64,000 bases of DNA, from NCBI RefSeq assembly GCF_003597395.2, contig NC_133770.1, positions 79,397,634 to 79,461,633 on the forward strand, written 5' to 3'. Position numbers and translations under genes: made by a program. Source of the DNA: Chelonoidis abingdonii. Its lineage: Eukaryota > Chordata > Testudines > Testudinidae. Of the stretch, positions 1 to 10,789 are shown one piece after another. The notes beneath the pieces are model-generated. The model saw nothing but the letters and a program-made list of their open reading frames with translations, did no database searches and was not told the origin of the DNA. How positions within the stretch are numbered: the stretch's first letter is position 1; each line of letters starts with the position of its first letter.

Positions 1-2440
1 GGAATATCTCGCCTGATGCATCCTAAAACTGCATTAGCTTTTTTACGCCATTATCACATTGGCGGCTCATAGTCATCCTGTGATCAACCAATACTCCGAG
101 GTCCTTCTCCTCCTTTGTTACTTCCAACTGATGTGTCCCAATTATAACTAAAATTGTTATTAATCCCTAAATGCATGACCTGCACTTTCACTATTGACTT
201 TCATCCTATTACTATTACTCCAGTTACAAGGTCATCCAGATCTTCGTATGATATCCCAGTCCTTCTCTGTGTAACAATACTCCCAGCTTTGTTGTCATCT
301 GCAAACTTTATTAGCACATTTTATGTTTGCCAAGGTCAGTAATAAAAGGTTAATAAGTGGCCCCAAACTGATCCCCGGGAAATCCACTAGTAACCTCCTT
401 CCGGCGAGTACACCTTTCAGTACGACCTGTTGTAGTCTCCCTTTACCAGTTCTTATCCACCTTTCAATTTTCAATATTGATCCACTCTTTTCCAATTTAA
501 CTAATAATTCCCCATGTGGAACCATGTCACATGCCTTACTGAAATTGAGGTAAATTAGATCCACTGCATTTCCTTTGTCTAGAAAATCTGTTACCTTCTC
601 AAACAAGGAGATCAGGTTTGGTTTGGCACGATCTACCTTTTGTAAACCATCTTGTATTTTGTCCTAATTACATTGACCTCAATGTCCTTCACTACTTCTC
701 CTTCAAAATTTTTTCCAAGACCTTACATACTACAGATGTCAACTAAACAGGCCTGTAGTTACTCGGATTACTTTTTTCCCCTTCTTAAAAAAATAGGAAC
801 TATGTTAGCAATCTCTCCAGTCATACGGTACAACCCCTGAGTTTTACTGTCATTAAAAAATTCTTGCTAAGGGCTTGCAATTTCATGTGCAGTTCCTTAA
901 TAATCTTGATGAAGATTATCTGGGCCCTCCAATTTCTCCCATTAAGCGTTCAAGTTGGCTTCTACCTCGGATGTGGTAATATCTACCTCCATATCCTCAT
1001 TCCCTTTTGTCATCCTACCATTATCCCTAAGCTCCTCATTAGCCTCATTAAAGAACTGAGGCAAAGTATTTATTTAAATATTGGCGTGCCTAGATTATCT
1101 TTACCTCCATTCCATCCTCAGTGTTTAGCGGTCCCACTTGTTCTTTTTGTTTTCTTCTTATTTATATGGCTATAAGAACTTTTACTATTGGTTTTAATTC
1201 CCTTTGCAAGGTCCAACTCACATGGCTTTGGCTTTCTCTTTATCCCTACATGTTCTAACCTCACTAAGGTGGCTTTCCTTGCTAATCCTTGCCCATCTTC
1301 CACTTCTTGTAGGCTTTCTGCTTTTTCTTAATCACCTCTCTGAGATGCTTGCTCATCCAGCTTGGTCTACAACTCCTGCCTATTATTTTCCCCTTCTTGG
1401 CATGCAGGCTTCTGAAGTTTCTGCAGCTTTGACTTGAAGTAATTCCAGGCCTCCTCCACCTTTAGATCCACGAGTTCTTTAGTCCAATCCACTTCCCTAA
1501 CTAATTTCCTCAATTCTTTAAAGTTAGCCTTTTGAAATCAAAACCCTAGTCCCAGATCTATTTTTGTTTATCCTTCCATCTAGTTTGAACTGAATTAGCT
1601 CATGATCACTTGAACCAAGGTTGTCCCTACAACCATTTCTTCTATAAGGTCTTCACTACTCACCAAAACCAAATCTAAAATGGCATCCCTCTGTTGGTTT
1701 CTTCAACTACTTGGTGAAGAAATTCATCAGCTATCACATCCAAAAAATCTGAGTCCTATATCTTAATACACTGTCCTCTGCAGTCTATATCTGGGGAAGT
1801 TAAAGTCCTCCATGGATCACACAATTCCCATTAGTGTTACTTCATTAAACATTAAAGAGGTCTCTATCCACTCCAAATCAGATCCTGGTGATCTGTAAGC
1901 ACACCCCAAGCACTATCTCAGGGGAGTGCTAGTAGCTTTCTTTCCCAATGTGATTTTTGCCCAGACAGACTCTGTCTTATCCATTCCTCACTTCTTATTT
2001 CTTTACAGTTAACCTCATCATTGATACACAATGCTACTCCACCACCTTTGTCTTTATTTCTGTCTTCCTACACAGCACATAGCCTTCAATAACTGTACTC
2101 CAGTCATGACAACTATTCACCATGTTTTGTTATCCTATAATATCCAGTTTCACTTCCTGCACTAGTAGCTCTATTCCTCGTTTTTGCCTAGGCTTCTCGC
2201 TAGTGTACAGACATCTGTAATTTTTGCCGTTTGGCTTCACTGACATTCTTTACCCGGTTAGGCACAGACATTCTACCACCAGTATCACCTGTTAGACTGG
2301 TATCTACACTACCCTTCCTCCTTATGTCCATTCTTCTGCCCACGGCTGTATCCTCTCTTACTTTGTTTTCTTCCCTCTCAATGTTGAATTCTGGCATGGA
2401 GATTACCTGGACATCTCCCAACCATCTCCCCCAGCACACA
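1..2440 (-). mobile_element. CR1-family LINE, degenerate, minus strand, 3' end cut by window start
   Basis: Non-LTR retrotransposon remnant read on the complement. At 295-606 the minus strand encodes a reverse transcriptase segment with DFLDKGNAVDLIYL followed by NFSKACDMVPH, matching the CR1 RT block that carries the first catalytic Asp. That Asp is replaced by Asn here (YLNF for the usual YLDF). Further upstream on the minus strand, 1500-2200, broken frames give CR1 endonuclease-like text, including VQEVKLDIIG around 2130-2170 and a CINDEVN-like piece near 2020. 2200-2439 is open for 79 codons on the minus strand and should lie at or just before the start of the endonuclease. Stops and frameshifts are frequent, so no protein is made. 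The 3' UTR lies outside the window. Family assignment is firm; the 5' boundary near 2440 is approximate. Confidence 0.9.
295..606 (-). pseudogene. CR1 reverse transcriptase fragment
   Basis: Open stretch of 103 codons holding the CR1 RT palm start. What is seen: a FLDKGNAVDLIYL block, FSKACDMVPHGELLVKLEKSG, then a degraded region ending in GPLINLLL, which corresponds to the GPLLFNLFINDL block of intact CR1. The active RT domain is several hundred residues, so this is a fragment. The first metal-binding Asp of the palm is Asn. The second catalytic block (the DD motif) would lie at lower coordinates and I cannot find it intact. Confidence 0.8.
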
Positions 2441-2633
2441 GTATTATTAGTGATGTCACACTACCACAGAACCCAGCTGGTGCTAGAAGCCAGCCTACAG
2501 TCCTCACAAGAGCAATTTAAACTTTGTAAAAACACACAGCTTGGTATTACTTGACATGACAATTTAAGAGAAGAAAAAAAATGGTTTGCTGCTCTAGAAA
2601 ACCGTTTTTGTTTTTTTTTAATTTAATATAGCA

Positions 2634-3033
2634 CAGTGGGTTCTCAAGCTTTCCAGACTACTATACCACTGTCAGGAATCTGATTTGTCTTGCATACCCC
2701 CAAGTTTCACCTCACTTAAAAACTACTTGCTTACTATATCAGATATAAAAATACAAGTGTCACAGCATACTAGTACTGAACAATTGCTTACTTTCTCATT
2801 TTTACCCTATAATTATAAAATAAATCATGACCCCCAGGTTGAGAAACTCTGATATAGCATATAGAGCAGTATAAACAAGTCATTGTCTGTATGAAATTTT
2901 AGTTTGTTCTGACTTCACTAATGATTTTCATGTAACCTGTTGTAAAACTAGGCAAATATCTACCCTAGTTGAGGTACCCCCTGGAAGACCTCTGCACACC
3001 CCCAGGGATACACATACCACTTGTTGAGAACTG
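2634..3033 (+). mobile_element. Non-autonomous hAT-type element with CAGTGG-TTCTCAA ends
   Basis: Left end reads CAGTGGGTTCTCAAGC and right end reads TTGTTGAGAACTG, an inverted pair of the hAT-Charlie type. The interior is non-coding and AT-rich. It aligns by eye almost continuously with 63015-63360 in the same orientation, including the shared block CATTGTCTGTATGAAATTTT. The flanking 8-bp stretches do not match, so the target duplication is lost or the ends are eroded. The element is a dead MITE; orientation is arbitrary. Confidence 0.8.
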
Positions 3034-3613
3034 CATTTTGTATATGTTGGTAATTTTTCAGTCATTCTATTTTTCCTGTTTTGGAAATGTGACAGAGAAA
3101 AGGAAATGCATTTTGAAACTTAATATTCTAGGTGAATTCTTATGAATGCAGATAAACATGAAAATAAGCTTGACAACTGATTAAAGTTTCATAAATGCTA
3201 GAAGTGGATTTTTATCCATCCTATTATAAAACATTAAATAAATAAATGCAAACTCTACCCCCCACATACCAGATGCTGGATTATAACATCTCCAAGAGTC
3301 ACCCACATTCTCTCCTAATTTCATGACAGGGTTGGTGTTAGAAATCTGGCTTGTTTAGATATAGAGCCTTATTTCCTTGCCAGAGATGAAAGGAGGTTGG
3401 AAACAGTAAGAGACCTATTGATATCAAAGCTGATGATAATAGGCTTCCCAAAAGGCTTATAAGTCAATCTTGTGCAAGGATATACACAAAATGTATATTC
3501 AAAAAGGATACTTCTATGGATGATAAGAATATCCGGAGTTATTATAATTAGTATAATAACAAAATTTTGGAAGTGCTATTAAACTGCATGCTTCAGGCTT
3601 AAGCCAATATCTG
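3034..3613. other. No recognised feature
   Basis: AT-rich sequence with many stops in all frames. A short AAATAAATAAATG run lies at about 3235-3248. I see no gene, RNA or recognisable repeat. Confidence 0.5.
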
Positions 3614-3616
3614 TTA

Positions 3617-3900
3617 GGGTATGTCTACACAGCAACTTGGAGCAAGCTCCCAATCCACATCAACAGACCTGGGTTCATGCTAGTGCTCTAAAAATACCTG
3701 TACTGACAGCACTTTGAAGTTGTGCCTCGGGTTAGAGCTTGGGCTCTGAAGCCCACACCACTACCTCGCCTTCAGAGTCTGAGCAACAACTTCCAAGTGC
3801 TGTTTATACAACTATTTTCAGAGCACTAGCATGAGCTTTGCTAGCCAAAGTCTGTCAACCCAGGCTGGGAGGCTCACTCCAAAATACTGTGTAGACATAC
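3617..3900. mobile_element. Harbinger-like MITE with GTATGTCTACAC inverted ends
   Basis: Left end GGGTATGTCTACACAG, right end CTGTGTAGACATAC; the arms are inverted complements apart from two terminal G residues missing on the right. TTA flanks both sides (3614-3616 and 3901-3903), the 3-bp target type of PIF/Harbinger transposons. The interior is non-coding. A fragment of the same family lies at 38545-38712 (shared GAGCACTAGCATG block). Superfamily assignment rests on TIR and TTA only. Confidence 0.7.
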
Positions 3901-3903
3901 TTA

Positions 3904-4070
3904 AAAACCAGGAAGGGATTTAATATGGGGCATAGATTATCCCATCTCCATCTATGGTAGGGTTCTTGTACCTTCCTCCAAAACAACCAGTGCTGCCCAC
4001 TATCAAGAAACAAGATACTGGACTAGATAGACCTCAGGTCTGATGTGGTATAGCAGTTCCTACCTCCCTA
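3904..4070 (+). mobile_element. CR1 3' tail fragment, plus strand
   Basis: Contains the block GATACTGGACTAGATAGACC followed by TCTGATGTGGTATAGCAG, which resembles the CR1 3' untranslated tail of reptiles and birds (the usual form is near GGACTAGATGGACC...GACCCAGTATGG). No coding part remains. It is one of few CR1-related pieces on the plus strand. Confidence 0.65.
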
Positions 4071-4071
4071 T

Positions 4072-4159
4072 GGGACAAATTCAGCCCTTGATTAAATGTG
4101 TGCTACTCTTCTGAAATCAGCAGTGTTGCACTGGCTTACCATGAAGGCAAATCTGTCCC
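4072..4159. repeat. Small palindromic MITE-like repeat
   Basis: Begins GGGACAAATTCAG and ends AAATCTGTCCC, imperfect inverted ends enclosing about 65 bp. Non-coding. It resembles short fold-back repeats common in reptile DNA; the family is not identified. Confidence 0.45.
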
Positions 4160-6211
4160 AGTCTGTTTGTAGATAGATTTTCTTTTCAAGTCGTACGTTA
4201 CATTGAACTTTCACACACAATATACATATGTTCTTTATCAAACTAACACACAGCAATAATGACTGGATCCCTATTAAGTTTAGTAAACTAACTCATGGGA
4301 AAAGGCATAGCCTCTGTTTCACTAGGTGGCATTAGACAGCATTTCAGTGGGTCTGGAACCTTCAGTAGGAGTGACATTAACCTTATTTATGGTGCCGGCT
4401 ATTCTCTATATCCAAGGTCATTGACCAGCAGTGTTTGTCCACACAGTGCCTCTAGCTCCCATGAAGTATATATAACAGATGTCAAGCTGTCTCCGACAAC
4501 AATTTAAGTATACAGTCATAACGCACCCTTATCTCCCCATCAAGAAGCATGCCACTTCCTATATACAGCCTGTCCTTGCATTCAGACTCATTTTATTTAT
4601 TTTATAAATACATACATAGTCTAGTTTTAATTAGAAGCAGTAAACAAAGGGCTAGGGGGAGAGAAAAAAATTATGATATGGGAGTGGGTGACCTTTGAGT
4701 GTGTGTATAGGGAATCCACAGGTGTTCATATTGTCCCTGAAAACTAAGGAAGGAGGTAGAGGAATTAATAGTCTTTGTCCTTGTTCTTCTGCTCTGTATC
4801 TTTTGGGTTGGTGCTGGTGAATTTTTCTTTTCTTCCTTGAGTTTATTTTTACCTATCTCCTGCTGAGAAAGTTGCACTTGTGTAAGAGCCAGCAAATACC
4901 TTTCCCTTCTATAGGGCTATTTTTCAGCCTTAATCTTTCCCCAATCTATAACAAGACACTAGAGTCCTTCAGTAGGGCTACCAGGGCATTTACATCTGCA
5001 GGTGATCATAATCTAATAAGAGAATTTTTATTCAAAGGAGAACTTCAAAAATAACAAGGAAAATCTTTGAGTTTGCATGTTCCAAGTACTAGGAGACCTC
5101 TTATGCCTGATGGGAAGATTTCCATAAATACATTTTCAAGTTGCTATCCAGTTCTCACCTTTTTTTTACTATCCAAAATGGATTCCTTAGCACATCCTGG
5201 ATATAGCAGATATGTGGTATTCATTAGAACCACTAGAGTAAGTTACATTTTGGCCTCTCGGCTGTAGCAAGATCTTTCATCCAGTAGAAATCACTTTATT
5301 TGAAGGGCCCTTGAGCACAAATTAAATGAACCTAGACTGCAATCAAGGGAAATTATAGTCATAACTTTACTGTAGAAATGAAGCCAACTTTCTCTCTGCA
5401 CGATCACAGCAAATGGTACAGATGCTCTCTGCTATCAATATTGAAGCAGATGCCAAAATTCCTTGCTGCTAGAAGAGGTTTATTAAAACGCCTTTATCCT
5501 TAAGGGATGTGTCATCAGTATTAAACAAAAGCAAAGAAAGAAACAAACCTTGAAAATACTATAGGAGCTCAGGGACCAACTTGTACCAGCAGCACTTTTA
5601 CAACATATAAATTAGCTTCTAAAGATAGACATTACACTGCAGATGCGAATTAGAATCCAAAAATATTACACGAGTGATGTGTATAGTGCCGTACAGAACA
5701 CACTGAAAGATGCCGTGCCCCAAAAAGGCTGCAGTTAAAAAGATTGGCACACATGAGACATGCACAGAAACTCAAAGCTGTGTTAGGTTAAAAATATTAA
5801 ATATATATATATATATATTTTTCCTTCCTATTGCTTGTTCAGTATGTATTCTACAACTAATTCTTTTTGCTGTACATCAGACAGTACGAAGAGGCTGATG
5901 TCTAGGGTCAGAGCCCTAAAAAGAAAGAGAGCTTTAGGAATCAGGTTTACTTGACAATAGCCAAATAGTTAACAACATATAACAGAACCCTGATCCCAAT
6001 AGTTACTTATCACTAGCACAAGATATTACTACTTTGATCATATTCATTATAGAAGATTCTGAAAATGGTAGAGTGCATCGTATTCAATAAAGTGCTATAT
6101 TTTAATGCGTCCCTCATAGGAACTCCACTCACTGGCACTGGGCAAGGGCACCATCTTATAGGCAGCAGTCCACAGGCTTTAAGCAGGTGACCTGGGTTTA
6201 CTGGAGCTTTC
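4160..6211. other. Unassigned AT-rich stretch with a TA microsatellite
   Basis: No exon, RNA gene or recognisable transposon. Open frames here are short and begin at random ATGs. An (AT)n tract of about 19 bp lies at 5800-5818. Some parts could be very old repeats beyond visual recognition. Confidence 0.5.
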
Positions 6212-6473
6212 ACAGATTATAAGGCTAGGAGGGATCACTTTGATCACATAGACTGACATCCTGTATAACACAGGTCAGAGAACCTTACTGAATTGAATTA
6301 GAGCATCTTTAAACAAAAACAAAAAATTCCCAGCTTGATTTAAAAATTGCCAGTGATGGAGAATTCACCATGACCCTTGGTAAATTATTCCAATGCTTAA
6401 TTGCCCTGAGAGTTAAAAATGTACATCCTATTTCCAGTCTGAATTTGGCTAGCTTCAACTTACAGCCATTGGA

Positions 6474-6767
6474 TCATGTTATACCTTTGTCTGATAGACT
6501 GAAGAGTCCATCATCAAATATTTGTTCCCCAGGCAGGTACTTATAGACTGTGATCAAGTCACCCCTTAACCTTCTCTTTGTTAAGCTGAATAGACTGAGC
6601 TCCTTGAGTCTATCACTAGGAGGCAGGTTTTCTAATCCTTCAGTCATTTTCATGCCTCTTCTCAGAACCCTCTCCAATTCAGCAACATCCTTCTTGAACT
6701 GTGGGCACCAGAACCAGACACAGTATTCCAGCAGCAGTTGCACCACTGTCAAACACAGAAGTCCCAA
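6474..6767 (-). pseudogene. CR1 reverse transcriptase C-terminal region
   Basis: 97 open codons on the minus strand. [20 protein letters not shown] corresponds to the LEYCVQFWAPQYKKDI-type block of CR1, then [14 protein letters not shown] and a GLFSLSD-like end. In intact CR1 this follows the RT palm and thumb. The codon after the last recognisable block runs into a stop, and no start codon of a real gene precedes it. Confidence 0.85.
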
Positions 6768-7212
6768 CTCCTACTCGAATTCCCTTGTCTATACATCCAA
6801 GGCTCACATTAGTCCTTTTGGCCACAGCATCACATTGAACTCATGTTCAGCTGATTATCCACCAAGACACCCAAGTTTTTTGGAAGTTATTGCTTCCCCA
6901 GATAGAGTCCCCTATCATGTAAGTAGGGTCTATATTCTTTGTGCCTAGGTGTATAACTTTACATTTGGTGATATTAAAAACATACATGATTTGTTTGCAC
7001 CCAGCTTATCAAGCAATCCAGATCATTCTGTATCAGTGATCTGTACTCTTCCTTATTTTCCATTTCCACATCTGAAAACTTTCTCAGTGATGATTTTGTT
7101 TTTCTCCAGGTCACTGATAAAAATGTTAAGTTGTGTAAGGCCAAGAACCGATCCCTACAGGTCCCCATTAGAAACATACCCACTCAACAATGATGATCCC
7201 CATTTTCAATTA

Positions 7213-7225
7213 CATTTTGAGACCT
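7213..7225. repeat. Left target-site duplication of the Penelope-like insertion
   Basis: CATTTTGAGACCT here is repeated exactly at 9528-9540. The two copies bracket the inserted DNA and lie inside CR1 sequence that continues on both sides. Confidence 0.9.
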
Positions 7226-7309
7226 AGTATCAGAGGGGTAGCCATGTTAGTCTGGATCTGTAAAAGCAGCAGAGAGTCCTGTGGCACCTTATAGACTAAC
7301 AGACGTTTT

Positions 7310-7346
7310 GGAGCGTGAGCTTTCGTGGTAATACCCATTCGTCAGA
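7310..7346 (-). ncRNA. Hammerhead-like motif, decayed, left Penelope arm
   Basis: On the minus strand: CTGACGA (7345-7339), a damaged stem II (TGGG...ACCA), GAAA (7324-7321), stem III GC-TCAC-GC and TC. Same order as 9446-9486 on the opposite strand, with stem II mutated. Probably inactive. Confidence 0.4.
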
Positions 7347-7623
7347 CACAGTCTGGAAGATTTCCAGCGGGCAGGTATATATGCTAGCAAGCAACTAGAG
7401 ATAACGAGGTTAGTTCAATCAGGGAGGATGAGGCTCCGTTTCTAGCAAGTAGAGGTTGAAAACCAAAGGGAGGAAAACTTGGTTCTGTAATTGGCAAGCC
7501 AAATTCACGTCTTTGTTTAGTCCAGAAGTGATGTGTCAAATTTGCATTGAAAACTGAAAGCTCAGCAGTTTCTCTTGAAGTCCTGGTCTGAAGTTTTTTT
7601 GCTGCAGGATGGCACCTAAGTCG

Positions 7624-7992
7624 CTATAGTGGTGGCCGGGGTTGAAGTGGCTCTCCTAACAGTTTTTGTATAATTGGCCATTCCCTGATATCTGATTTGT
7701 GTCCATTTATTCCTTTTCTGTAAGTGATGTCCCAGTTTGGCGATGTACTAGCAGAGGGGCATTTGCTGCATATGATGGCGTATATTACATTGGTGAACGT
7801 GCAGTGAATGAACCGGTGATGGTGGCTGATCTGGTTAGGTCCTGTGACGGTGTCGCTGGTGTAGATAACGTGGGCAGATTGGCATCGACGTTTGTTGCAT
7901 GGCATTGGTTTCCTGAAGTGGAGTTTACTATGGTACGGTGTGCAGTTGTGTGTGAGATACATTTCAGGTTGGCCGAGGTTGTTCTGTGGCAA
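7624..7992 (-). pseudogene. Penelope-like GIY-YIG endonuclease, degraded
   Basis: 122 open codons. TFTNVIYAIICSKCP is the GIY part with its Cys pair; the YIG part, MYIGQTG in the better copies at 22 kb and 42 kb, is lost (STSPNWDITYRKG). INGHKSDI survives and carries the conserved His after the usual Arg-containing helix. Upstream residues MPQNNL to CNKRRCQ cover the linker with its Cys pattern. Missing YIG core implies no nuclease activity. Confidence 0.8.
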
Positions 7993-8407
7993 GATTGGCT
8001 GCCACCCAAGACCTGTGAAAGTGTGGGATCATTGCCAGGATGGGTTGTGTAGAATCCTGTGATGCGTTGGGAGGGTTTTAGTCTGGAGGGCTGTATGTGA
8101 TGGCGCAGTGGAGTCCTGTTGGTTGTCCTTCTCTGGGTTAGTCTTTGCCAGTAAAGAGGCTTCTGGGTACACGCTGGCTCTGTTGATCTGTTTCCTAATT
8201 TCCTCGTGCGGGTATTGTAGTTTTGAGAATGCTGTGGAGATTTGTAGGTGTTGGTCTCTGTCTGAGGGTTAGAGCAGATGTGGTTGTACCCTCAGTGCTT
8301 TGCTGTAGACAATGGATCGTGTGATGTCCCAGGATGGAAGCTGGAGGCATGAAGGTAAGGCATATGCGGTCGTAGGTTTTCGATATAGGATGGTGTTAAT
8401 GTGACCA

Positions 8408-8791
8408 TCACTTATTTGCACCGTGGTGTCTAGAAAGTGGACCTCCCGTGTAGATTGGTCCAGGCTGAGGTGATGGTGGGGTGGAAGCTGTTGAAATCAT
8501 GGGGAATTTTTCTAGAGTCTCCTTCCCATGGGTCAAGATGATGAAGATGTCATCAATGTAAGCGTAGGTAGAGAAGGGGCATGAGTGGACGGAGCTGAGG
8601 AAGCGTTGTTCCAGGCAGCCATAAAAATATTGGCATATTGTGGGCCCATGCGGGTGCCATAGCAGTGCACTGATTTGGAGATATATATTGTCATCAAACT
8701 TGAAAATTGTGTGTGAGTATAAAGGCACAGAGCTCAGCAGCCAGTGTCTGTGCATCAATGAGATACTGCTCCTAGACAGCTCTGTATCCAT
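8408..8791 (-). pseudogene. Penelope-like reverse transcriptase fragment
   Basis: Open for 127 codons. FDDNIYLQISAL is followed by a frameshifted stretch (HPHGPTICQYFYG), then LEQRFLSS and YAYIDDIFIILTHGKETLEKF. YIDD is the catalytic motif C of the polymerase; the HGKETLEKF extension is the form seen in vertebrate Penelope-like elements. After it comes a short IYTGGPLSRHHG-like tail in the wrong frame relative to the expected REVHFLDT. The normal GTAMG...PQYANIFMA block survives only in another frame, so the protein is inactive. Confidence 0.85.
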
Positions 8792-8929
8792 GTGTGTGGG
8801 ATGTTTGTGTAGAGAGCCTTAATCCATGGTGCAGATGGTTTTCTTCGGGAGTGATCAATGCCATTGTAGTTTCCTCAGGAAATCAGTGTGTCACGGGAAG
8901 CTTGGGAGATGGCTGGTAGGGCAACTAAG

Positions 8930-9242
8930 AGCACATATCCAAACACCTCATGAGGACACTCACACACAGAACCTAACCAGATCACATACCATCACCGTTC
9001 ATTCACCTGCCGCCACAATGTATATTCGGCCATCAATATGCCAGTCAATGCCACCTCTCTATGTACATGCGGCCAAAACTGACAGTCCTACGGAAAAGAT
9101 AAATGGAACACAAATCAGAATCAGGCCATGGCAATATATCAAAACCTGTGAGAGACTCAACCTCCATGGCCACACTATCAAGACCTTAAAGTGGCCATCG
9201 CTCAGAAAAAAACTTCAGGACAGACTCAAAGAAAACTGCTGA
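8930..9242 (+). pseudogene. Inverted second copy of the Penelope GIY-YIG tail, plus strand
   Basis: Plus-strand text SPTEKINGTQIRIR, then CERLNLHGHTIKTLKW and LRKKLQDRLKENC aligns with INGHKSDI, GEHFN.PGH.ITDLK and FRNRLQRE of the other copies. The order matches the C-terminal end of the element protein, ending at a TGA at 9240-9242. It is opposite in orientation to 7624-8791, which shows that this insertion contains two element tails facing away from each other. Confidence 0.75.
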
Positions 9243-9445
9243 CCTTCAGTTCACAGCAAATTTGACACATCAGCTTCTGACTAAACATATGACGGTGAAT
9301 GGCTGCCAATCTACAGAAACCAGTTTCTCCTCCTCTGGTTTCACACTCCTCACCGAGACAGAGGCTCATCCTCCCTGATTGAACTGAACTTCGTATTAGC
9401 TTGCTTGCTAGCATTATATACCCCCTGAAATTTCCAACTACCTGT

Positions 9446-9486
9446 GTCTGACGAAGTGGGTATTCACCCACGAAAGCTCACGCTCC
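9446..9486 (+). ncRNA. Hammerhead-ribozyme-like motif in a Penelope terminus
   Basis: Core CTGACGA (9448-9454), one extra A, stem II GTGGG/CCCAC (9456-9460 with 9467-9471, loop TATTCA), GAAA (9472-9475), stem III GC/GC with loop TCAC (9476-9483), then TC (9484-9485), where cleavage would occur after C9485. This order is that of a type I hammerhead with a very short stem III, known from Penelope-like elements. Two weaknesses: the extra A after the core, and no convincing stem I in the flanks. Best preserved of the copies in this window; activity is unproven. Confidence 0.5.
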
Positions 9487-9527
9487 AAAACATCTGTTAG
9501 TCTATAAGGTGCCACAGGATTCTCTGC

Positions 9528-9540
9528 CATTTTGAGACCT
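9528..9540. repeat. Right target-site duplication of the Penelope-like insertion
   Basis: Exact copy of 7213-7225 (CATTTTGAGACCT). CR1 sequence resumes directly after it. Confidence 0.9.
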
Positions 9541-10020
9541 GTCAGTTAGCCAGTTTTTAATCTATATAATGTGTGCCATGCAAATTTTGTATTCTAGTTT
9601 TCAATCAAAATGTTGTGCAGTACCATATTAAATGCCTTACAGAAGTCTAGGTGGTTTTAGGGTCATCTAGTCAAAAGTTCTTAATTCCCAATTGGCATTC
9701 ACATTTTTCTGTTTAAATTCTTTCTCCCAACTGATTTGCCTTATAATTGTTTTGTGAAACTGGACTTTTCAAGCATCATCTGTATCTTACTGGTTTGGAC
9801 TTTATTCTGGTTGCACATATCAAATGAGACCAACTCATGACCACTTATACCAAAGCTGCCACTAATTTTTAGTTCTGTGATCAATTCCTTTTTATCTGTC
9901 AATTCAAGATCTAATATAGAACTCTCCAGTGTTGGATGCAATACTTTTTGAGTTAGGAAATTGTGATCTACAGTATTTAGTAATTCCAATGATGTTTTCT
10001 ATAGGAAGAGAAGTCCACTA

Positions 10021-10789
10021 CCAGATTTTAGAAGAAACAGTGCTTCCATTTGGGTAACCACAGCAGGAAATCTGTATAGGGAAAACGAGTGACCCACTGA
10101 AACTAATATGAGCAAGGAGTCAAAACCACAAACTACTCACAGAATGTGGGCAAGCTACTCAGAGTGGCTTTATTTAAACTAACAAGGTGAAACGGAAAAC
10201 TTAAAATAGGAAATGATGGGGAAATGCAGAATAAGCACATATAAAGAGCCTAGTCTTTAAAAACCCACAATACAGTCTTCCTTTACCAGGCTTACCAGCA
10301 TCTCCATTGAATAGATCCCCCTTAGACAAATACTAGCTCCTAGCACACGTTAAGGGCTAACTTACAATGCTGTGCATTCAGTGAAAAAAACCTGTAGCTG
10401 GGAATGAACTGACTTATAAACGGTCAAGCTCATTTTCATGGGTAAGGTGCTGTACTGGGCAATAAGAGAAAGAATGCATGAAAAAAGATAGGAGAAGATA
10501 GAGTTGGTTGACATTTCTAGTTTGAAGCATTTTTCAGATTTTGTTTCCCCCCGCCATTTCTTCTTTAATGCAATTATAATAAAGGGGAGTTGAGGAAAGT
10601 GGAAGAAAGGGTACAGAAAGGCAGAACACACACAAACTAAATTAGTTTTGTTTTTATGAAACCTGAAATGTTTTAATTTTTGGCTTCAGTTTTTCATTGA
10701 AAAATGAAACATTTACACTGAAGATGTTTTTCAATTAAAGTTTCTGGAACTTTTTCATGAAAAACAATAATTAGTCACAGTCCTGGCTG
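10021..10789. other. Unassigned, with an AT-rich fold-back stretch
   Basis: No gene seen. 10640-10770 is rich in TTTTTCAT and ATGAAAAA motifs and can fold back on itself; a similar AT-rich repeat lies at 31140-31490. The rest is unassigned. Confidence 0.45.

Larger units (their letters stand above)
7226..9527 (-). mobile_element. Penelope-like element insertion with two inverted arms
   Basis: The insert begins AGTATCAGAGGGG, the complement of the 3' terminus CCCCTCTGATACT seen in other copies. From left to right: 3' terminus, a hammerhead-like motif (minus), GIY-YIG endonuclease, linker, reverse transcriptase with YIDDIF (about 8490-8560, minus), then from about 8930 a second, oppositely oriented copy of the GIY-YIG tail, and a plus-strand terminal repeat ending ...GATTCTCTGC. 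So the two ends are inverted copies of roughly 600 bp, and the right arm lacks the last ~50 nt of the element terminus. Flanked by 13-bp duplications (7213-7225, 9528-9540). Frames are broken throughout. Confidence 0.9.
6212..10020 (-). mobile_element. CR1 LINE, minus strand, interrupted by a Penelope-like insertion
   Basis: Two parts of one CR1 flank the insertion at 7226-9527. Left part 6212-7225: CR1 3' tail, then the RT C-terminal region at 6474-6767, with [18 protein letters not shown], then [16 protein letters not shown] and [17 protein letters not shown], all diagnostic of CR1. Right part 9541-10020: an RT piece near 9625-9660, then endonuclease C-terminal text at 9741-9989 (DHNFLTQ, then LDLELTDKKELITELKISGS and SGHELVSF). 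The central RT is missing between about 9541 and 9665, an internal deletion older than or separate from the insertion. Many stops; not functional. Confidence 0.9.

Noticed and set aside
7600..8100. Plus-strand 117-codon frame at 7699-8052
   Set aside because: It is the antisense of the Penelope GIY-YIG region.
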